DNA from: Mesorhizobium tamadayense | Lineage (GTDB): Bacteria > Pseudomonadota > Alphaproteobacteria > Rhizobiales > Rhizobiaceae | Assembly: GCF_003863365.1 (NCBI RefSeq) | Contig: NZ_RQXT01000016.1 | Coordinates: forward strand, 56,287-120,286 | DNA: 64,000 nucleotides | Direction: 5' to 3' | Shown: piece after piece, positions 60,687-64,000 of the stretch | Position numbering within the stretch: the first letter of the stretch is position 1 | How the letters are laid out: every line of letters begins with the position of its first letter | Notes under the pieces: model-generated | What the model was told of the DNA's origin: nothing | The model's input: the letters and a program-made list of their open reading frames with translations, nothing else | The model's database searches: none | Program-made: the position numbers and the translations under genes

Positions 60687-61742
60687 TCAGCCGCCCGGCG
60701 GACGGCCGCATGACTGACGCACCACCAGCCGGCACGGCAGTTTCCGGATGCCCGGCGCGGCCGGCTGGCCGCCCACGAGCGAAAGCAGGGCAAGCCCGGC
60801 CTCGCGGCCCAGCGCTGCCAGGTTCATGTCTACCGAGGTGAGCGGCGGGCGCGTCGCCTCGGCCACGATCTCCCAATTGTCGAAGCCGATGACGCCGACA
60901 TCCTCGGGCACGCCAATCCCGCGCTCGCGCAGCGCGTCGATGACGCCGCGCGCGATCTGGTCGTTGCCGCAGAAGACGGCGTCCGGCCAGCCTTCCCTGC
61001 CCCGGCCGTTGCTGAACAGTTTTGCGACTGCGTCGCGGCCCCAGCCTTCAGACCACTGCCCAAGAAGCGGCTCGCTGACGGGCAAGCTGTGCTCCTCGAG
61101 CACGTCCCGGTAAGCCTGCGCCCGCGTGTGCACCACCGCGAAGCTCGCCGGCCCGCTGACATGGGCGATGCGGCGGCGCCCGAGCCGCAAAAAGTGCTCG
61201 ACCGCCAGCCGCGCGCCGCCGGCATCGTCGGAGACGAGGCCGACCGCGCCGGGATCGGGCTGGGTGAAGGCATAGACCACCGGAACGCGCAGGTTGGAGA
61301 GGTCGACCGGCAGGTGGCGGTCGATGCGTTTTCCCGTGGCGATGATGCCGTCGACGCGCTTGTCGAGCATCGCCTCGACATGCATCTGGCCGAGCCGCGG
61401 ATCGTCCTCGACATTGCACAGGAACACCGAGACGCCATTGTCGACCAGCGCATCCGAGACGCCCGCCATCAGCGGCAGCGAGAAGCGGCCGTAGGTATCG
61501 TTGGTGAGCAGCCCGACGGTAAAACTGCGCTTCCGCAACAGGCTCTGCGCCAGGTGGTTCGGCCGGAAGCCAAGTTGCCGCGCCGTCTCGCGGATGCGCT
61601 CGCGTGTCTCGGCAGTCATGCGCCCCTGCCCGTTCAACGCCTTCGAAGCCGTCGCCACGCTGACGCCGGCGGCCGCGGCGACCTCACGCAGGGTGACCGG
61701 CGTCTTGGCGGAGACTGGCGCTGGCTCGGCGTCGGAGGGCAT
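60687..61742 (-). CDS. LacI-family transcriptional regulator
   Basis: A 351-residue repressor. The N-terminal helix-turn-helix is VTLREVAAAAGVSVATASKA followed by LNGQGRMTAETRERI, with a hinge helix LGFRPNHLAQSLLRKRSFTV. The periplasmic-binding-protein-like core ends in PCRLVVRQSCG. As first gene of the arabinoside operon it is expected to control the whole unit, itself included, through two identical operator-like sites at 61765 and 61832. Confidence 0.94.
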   Translation of the reverse strand: MPSDAEPAPVSAKTPVTLREVAAAAGVSVATASKALNGQGRMTAETRERIRETARQLGFRPNHLAQSLLRKRSFTVGLLTNDTYGRFSLPLMAGVSDALVDNGVSVFLCNVEDDPRLGQMHVEAMLDKRVDGIIATGKRIDRHLPVDLSNLRVPVVYAFTQPDPGAVGLVSDDAGGARLAVEHFLRLGRRRIAHVSGPASFAVVHTRAQAYRDVLEEHSLPVSEPLLGQWSEGWGRDAVAKLFSNGRGREGWPDAVFCGNDQIARGVIDALRERGIGVPEDVGVIGFDNWEIVAEATRPPLTSVDMNLAALGREAGLALLSLVGGQPAAPGIRKLPCRLVVRQSCGRPPGG

Positions 61743-61764
61743 TGGTCGAGGCTAATTCCCTGAG

Positions 61765-61782
61765 TTGGGAAAAGGTTTTCTC
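61765..61782. promoter_or_regulatory. LacI-type operator candidate, proximal copy
   Basis: TTGGGAAAAGGTTTTCTC, with palindromic core GAAAA-GG-TTTTC, 23 bp upstream of the lacI-like start at 61742. Identical to the distal copy at 61832-61849. Confidence 0.75.
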
Positions 61783-61831
61783 TTACCGCCCTGCGCAGTG
61801 ATGACGGGTGGGTCAGCAAGCGTGGGGCGAT

Positions 61832-61849
61832 TTGGGAAAAGGTTTTCTC
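61832..61849. promoter_or_regulatory. LacI-type operator candidate, distal copy
   Basis: Exact 18-bp repeat of 61765-61782 in the same orientation, 67 bp further upstream, which is suitable for two repressor dimers bridging by a loop. Confidence 0.75.
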
Positions 61850-61907
61850 AGAGGGAGATTAGGTGAAGGATATGGAGATGGCAAGGGGATGGCGGGCAGG
61901 CTGTTCG

Positions 61908-62233
61908 TCAACGGCCGCCTTGCGCCAGGAGGCGACATTCCGGTCTTGCTTCCCATACCTGCCGGAAATCGGCAGCCGTCAAAGTGTAGGAGCTGCGGCG
62001 GTCGCGGGAATAGGCTTTGCTGGCAACCTTGTGGATAGATGATCGCAAGGTGTCGAATGCTGACAGGCATTTTGTTTCCGACGCCGCTGTCCCGGCCAAG
62101 CGATGTCCGATTTTGCCAGCGCCGCGATCTCGACGAAGAAGCGCACCTCGAACATGCCGTCATGGCCGGTAAAGCGGACGGCATTGCGCGCTTCATCGAA
62201 GCTGCGGCTGGGGTTGGGAAAGGACAGTGTCAT
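61908..62233 (-). pseudogene. DUF1488-family gene interrupted by a frameshift
   Basis: From ATG 62233 the product reads MTLSFPNPSRSFDEARNAVR, then FTGHDGMFEVRFFVEIAALA, the beginning of DUF1488. At about 62100 the sense moves to another frame, which continues with LSAFDTLRSSIHKVASKAYS and RDRRSSYTLTAADF, the usual DUF1488 ending, and stops at 61908. One missing base in GCTTGG would restore about 108 residues. Function of DUF1488 is unknown. The start overlaps the stop of the previous small gene (ATGA). Confidence 0.8.
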
Positions 62234-62493
62234 GATTGGCCCGCCGCTCTCTTGTGCAGGACAATTGGCGGCGCGGCCCCTGCCTTGCGACGCTCAGCAT
62301 TGCGCAGGTTGAGGGACAACATGCTGCGCGTCGCATCCGACCGGCTAAGGCCGGTCATGACAGCTCCGTCCTCATGTGCCGGAATTCCGGAGAAGACGTG
62401 ATAGACGTTCCAGGAACGATCCGCTTCGACGCGGCGGCCATATTGACGATCCGGGGCATCGCGCTGCCGATCGGTATCGCTATGGGCATTCAT
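62230..62493 (-). CDS. Small hypothetical protein
   Basis: 87 residues, hydrophilic and rich in Arg, Asp and Ala, with no recognised domain and no membrane segment. The segment SRSDATRSMLSLNLRNAERR may form a helix. Both ends overlap neighbours by four bases (ATGA at 62493 and at 62233), so the gene is embedded in a translationally coupled chain, which is the main evidence that it is real. Confidence 0.65.
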   Translation of the reverse strand: MNAHSDTDRQRDAPDRQYGRRVEADRSWNVYHVFSGIPAHEDGAVMTGLSRSDATRSMLSLNLRNAERRKAGAAPPIVLHKRAAGQS

Positions 62494-62738
62494 GATGCTG
62501 GCCTTTCCTCATTGATCGCTTCCGTAGCGAGAATGCTGGAATGGAGCGTTGCGCCATTCGCATCGGCGATCGTCATGGCGTCCGGCCGCTGCGGCATGTT
62601 CAGGGTTTGGGCCAAAAGCCTGGCGATTTCGATCGCATCGTCGAGGTCGGCCGCTTCCGCAGTCTCGCGGCCGAGGACGGCATGCGCATCGTCCGCGGCG
62701 CGGGTGCGATAGAATTCGATCAGGATCTTCATCGTCAT
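62490..62738 (-). CDS. Small hypothetical protein
   Basis: 82 residues from ATG 62738 (a second ATG at 62732 is possible): MKILIEFYRTRAADDAHAVL, then GRETAEAADLDDAIEIARLL and MTIADANGATLHSSIL. The alternating strand-helix-helix-strand order suggests a small alpha/beta domain. No family name recognised. The stop overlaps the next start. Confidence 0.7.
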   Translation of the reverse strand: MTMKILIEFYRTRAADDAHAVLGRETAEAADLDDAIEIARLLAQTLNMPQRPDAMTIADANGATLHSSILATEAINEERPAS

Positions 62739-62757
62739 CCGCGCCTGTCTCGCAGCG

Positions 62758-62901
62758 TTAGTTCTTGCCCTTGCCGCGCGGGGCGCTGATGTTGGCCGCA
62801 AGTCTGGTCTGGGCGCCGAATACGCTTTCAGGCTTGGGCAGGGCCTTTTCCTGCTTTGGCTTCCTGATCTCCCGGCTCGAGCGTTTCTGTCCCTTTGACA
62901 T
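62758..62901 (-). CDS. Small basic hypothetical protein
   Basis: 47 residues: MSKGQKRSSREIRKPKQEKA, then LPKPESVFGAQTRLAANISA, ending PRGKGKN. Highly basic and probably disordered; short proteins starting MSKGQKRS.REIRKPK are familiar from rhizobial genomes. It overlaps the 3' end of the upstream gene by 74 bp in another frame, so one of the two ends may be misread. Confidence 0.7.
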   Translation of the reverse strand: MSKGQKRSSREIRKPKQEKALPKPESVFGAQTRLAANISAPRGKGKN

Positions 62902-63196
62902 GTTCGAACGTCCTTTCGATGAGCGTTATGGTGTCACCGGGCGGAGCGTCGACCGGTTCGAGACTGTCCTGCGTCGCCACCCGTTCATGAAGTTCGCCGT
63001 CGCTGCGGATGCGGTATTGCGGCGAATCTCCTCTCGGCGGCAGCGTGGCTGTGATGCGGTAGATTTCTGCGGTCTTCAGAAACGTACCAAAGCCGCCCTT
63101 CAGCCGGACCGTCTGTCCGACAGCGAAGAGATGCGCTGCGGCTTCGCGGCGGATTGGGCGTGCGTTGCGTTGCATCAGGGTTGTGGTTCTCATCAT
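62828..63196 (-). CDS. Small hypothetical protein
   Basis: 122 residues. The core AAHLFAVGQTVRLKGGFGTF, then KTAEIYRITATLPPRGDSPQ and YRIRSDGELHERVATQDSLE, looks like a small beta-barrel (SH3/KOW-like) reading. The last 25 residues overlap the next gene and may not be conserved. The start ATG 63196 overlaps the stop of the upstream gene. Confidence 0.7.
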   Translation of the reverse strand: MMRTTTLMQRNARPIRREAAAHLFAVGQTVRLKGGFGTFLKTAEIYRITATLPPRGDSPQYRIRSDGELHERVATQDSLEPVDAPPGDTITLIERTFEHVKGTETLEPGDQEAKAGKGPAQA

Positions 63197-63453
63197 TGTC
63201 TCTGGTCCTGCTCCAGGGCGGCTTCGAGCGATGCCGGTTCGATCGGCACCATCTGATGCGTAGCGCCGCTTGCAGAAATCGCCGGCAGGTGAATGAAGGT
63301 GGTGACGCGGCGCCACGCGATCAGGGAAGCCCCTTCGAGGGACTCCTCGTCATGATCGACGCGATATTCTCCGGGTGGTTGCGGTGCGTCAAAGCCGGGC
63401 AGCGAAAACGCCGACTTGAAGCGAACGACTGTTGGTGTGGTGCGGCTGGTCAT
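63193..63453 (-). CDS. Small hypothetical protein, first gene of the small-gene operon
   Basis: 86 residues from ATG 63453: MTSRTTPTVVRFKSAFSLPG, FDAPQPPGEYRVDHDEESLE, GASLIAWRRVTTFIHLPA. The F..PF.LPGFD..QP.G.Y.VD.DEE pattern is one I associate with short rhizobial proteins of unknown function. It starts a chain of six overlapping or closely spaced genes that run away from groES. Confidence 0.7.
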   Translation of the reverse strand: MTSRTTPTVVRFKSAFSLPGFDAPQPPGEYRVDHDEESLEGASLIAWRRVTTFIHLPAISASGATHQMVPIEPASLEAALEQDQRQ

Positions 63454-63944
63454 GAATTGCGGCTTTCCTCGGAAACGCGCGCATGCACCTTTCCGTATCA
63501 TCCCCACTCGAACCGCCCGAACGATGCCCGACGCTGCCAGTACATCCGTGGTCAGCGTCGGTTTCATTCGAGGGTTCGAACGGAACGAAATGTGCGCCGG
63601 ACCGGCGCATGCACTCGTTTTCGAGAATTCGGTGGTGAATGGCGGGGCTCTGACACAAAGCCAACTCGACCAAATCAACGAGTTTTACATATGCGCCTCA
63701 ATTGAGTTCCAAACAAGGTCGCGACGGCCTTTTATTTTACCTTTGAAATAACAAATCCGCGTCTCCGAAATTCAAGCCACCAGAAAATTTTCCTCCAATG
63801 CGAATTAATTTCTGCGCGGCTCGAATTATTTCATTCGAATTCTTGGCATTGGCGAGAAATAATTCTGGCACTCCTATCTATCGAGTGCCAACGCGCCTAT
63901 ACAGGGGCAGCGGCCGCCTATGCCGGCCCCAGAAAGAAGCTCCC
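63454..63944. other. 491-bp gap upstream of groES
   Basis: No coding frame is convincing on either strand. The last 200 bp are AT-rich compared with the surroundings and contain the CIRCE site. The promoters of the small-gene operon (minus) and of groES (plus) must lie here; I cannot place their -35/-10 boxes with confidence. Confidence 0.6.
63865..63891 (+). promoter_or_regulatory. CIRCE element (HrcA operator)
   Basis: CTGGCACTC - 9 bp - GAGTGCCAA, matching the CIRCE consensus TTAGCACTC-N9-GAGTGCTAA with only outer positions changed. It lies 54 bp before the groES start, the standard HrcA-controlled layout for groESL. Confidence 0.93.
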
Positions 63945-64000
63945 ATGAAATTCCGGCCACTCCACGACCGCGTCGTCATCCGACGCGCCGAAGGCGACAC
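63945..64000 (+). CDS. groES: Co-chaperonin GroES (partial, runs off the window)
   Basis: The first 18 codons read MKFRPLHDRVVIRRAEGDT, the canonical GroES/Cpn10 N-terminus. ATG 63945 follows AGAAAGAAG. GroES caps the GroEL folding chamber. The CIRCE element upstream shows HrcA control. groEL is expected just beyond the window. Confidence 0.95.
   Translation, partial: MKFRPLHDRVVIRRAEGD

Noticed and set aside
62828..62901. Rejecting one of the two overlapping small genes
   Set aside because: Both readings look protein-like and are joined to their neighbours by short overlaps or spacing, so both were kept with reduced confidence.
63840..63865. RpoH-type promoter directly before the CIRCE element
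   Set aside because: CTTGG-like and CCTAT-like boxes exist, but their spacing does not fit the heat-shock consensus, so no promoter was called.
1..64000. tRNA, rRNA, CRISPR arrays, riboswitches, insertion sequences
   Set aside because: Intergenic regions were read on both strands; no cloverleaf with conserved T-loop, no regularly spaced repeats, and no transposase-like product were found.

Overview
The window is a high-GC chromosomal segment from an alphaproteobacterium of the order Hyphomicrobiales, most likely Mesorhizobium or a close relative. The strongest clue is a 355-residue cyclic-nucleotide-gated potassium channel that matches the Mesorhizobium loti channel MlotiK1 in length and in the two cAMP-contacting arginines (positions 307 and 348). 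Supporting clues are the lipid A/KDO block with DUF4170 and PmbA, palindromic intergenic elements of rhizobial style, a chromosomal VirA/VirG-like two-component pair, and a CIRCE-controlled groES at the right edge. I see no tRNA, rRNA, CRISPR array, transposase or integrase.

Layout. 1-5.3 kb: end of a LysR gene, mutL, divergent EamA exporter and LysR regulator, a tail-anchored hypothetical, DUF2093. 5.4-11.1 kb (minus strand): lpxK, waaA, a DUF374 acyltransferase, DUF4170, a CysQ-like phosphatase and pmbA, mostly with overlapping or touching ends. 11.3-19 kb: VOC protein, then a divergent catabolic/uptake locus (MocR-type regulator and DadA-like oxidase on minus; four-gene PotABCD-like ABC importer on plus). 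19-20.8 kb: epmA and efp, divergent. 21-22.7 kb: a decayed accessory patch of three overlapping minus-strand genes, each apparently frameshifted; the last has a HEPN-like RNQFIAH motif. 22.7-25.4 kb: sulfur-stress locus (ArsR-rhodanese fusion, persulfide-dioxygenase-like MBL protein, MFS transporter) around a long palindromic operator. 25.5-30.9 kb: acyltransferase, beta-propeller protein, zinc-type alcohol dehydrogenase, TPR/HTH regulator, DUF899, small membrane protein.

31.3-36.2 kb is the most interesting part. A class III nucleotide cyclase, a cAMP-gated K+ channel and an HD hydrolase carrying a phosphodiesterase-like YHNxxH...HD signature lie together on the minus strand, a possible make/sense/degrade cAMP module. 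The module is bracketed by two direct copies (about 180 bp) of the 3' end of the small membrane-protein gene at 30.6 kb, the right copy being a truncated pseudogene. A frameshifted DUF1214 C-terminus lies between cyclase and channel.

36.3-46.1 kb: DJ-1/PfpI protein, FCD-type GntR regulator divergent from an operon of iron-type alcohol dehydrogenase, aldehyde dehydrogenase and alpha/beta hydrolase; a cardiolipin-synthase-like PLD with an EEP nuclease; a SAM methyltransferase; and an O-methyltransferase split by a frameshift. 46.3-55.3 kb: VirA-like hybrid kinase overlapping a diheme peroxidase gene, divergent VirG-like regulator, a small secreted four-cysteine protein, a BTAD/TolB-like/TPR regulator, EamA exporter and DUF1194 protein. 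55.4-61.8 kb (minus): an arabinoside-type operon in the order lacI-like, solute-binding protein, two permeases, GH127 beta-L-arabinofuranosidase, without an ATPase gene and with two identical 18-bp operator-like sites upstream of lacI. 61.9-63.5 kb: six tightly packed small genes ending in a frameshifted DUF1488 gene, divergent from groES, which runs off the window.

Starts were chosen from Shine-Dalgarno spacing, overlap with the upstream stop, and family length. All homology statements come from reading motifs, not from database searches.
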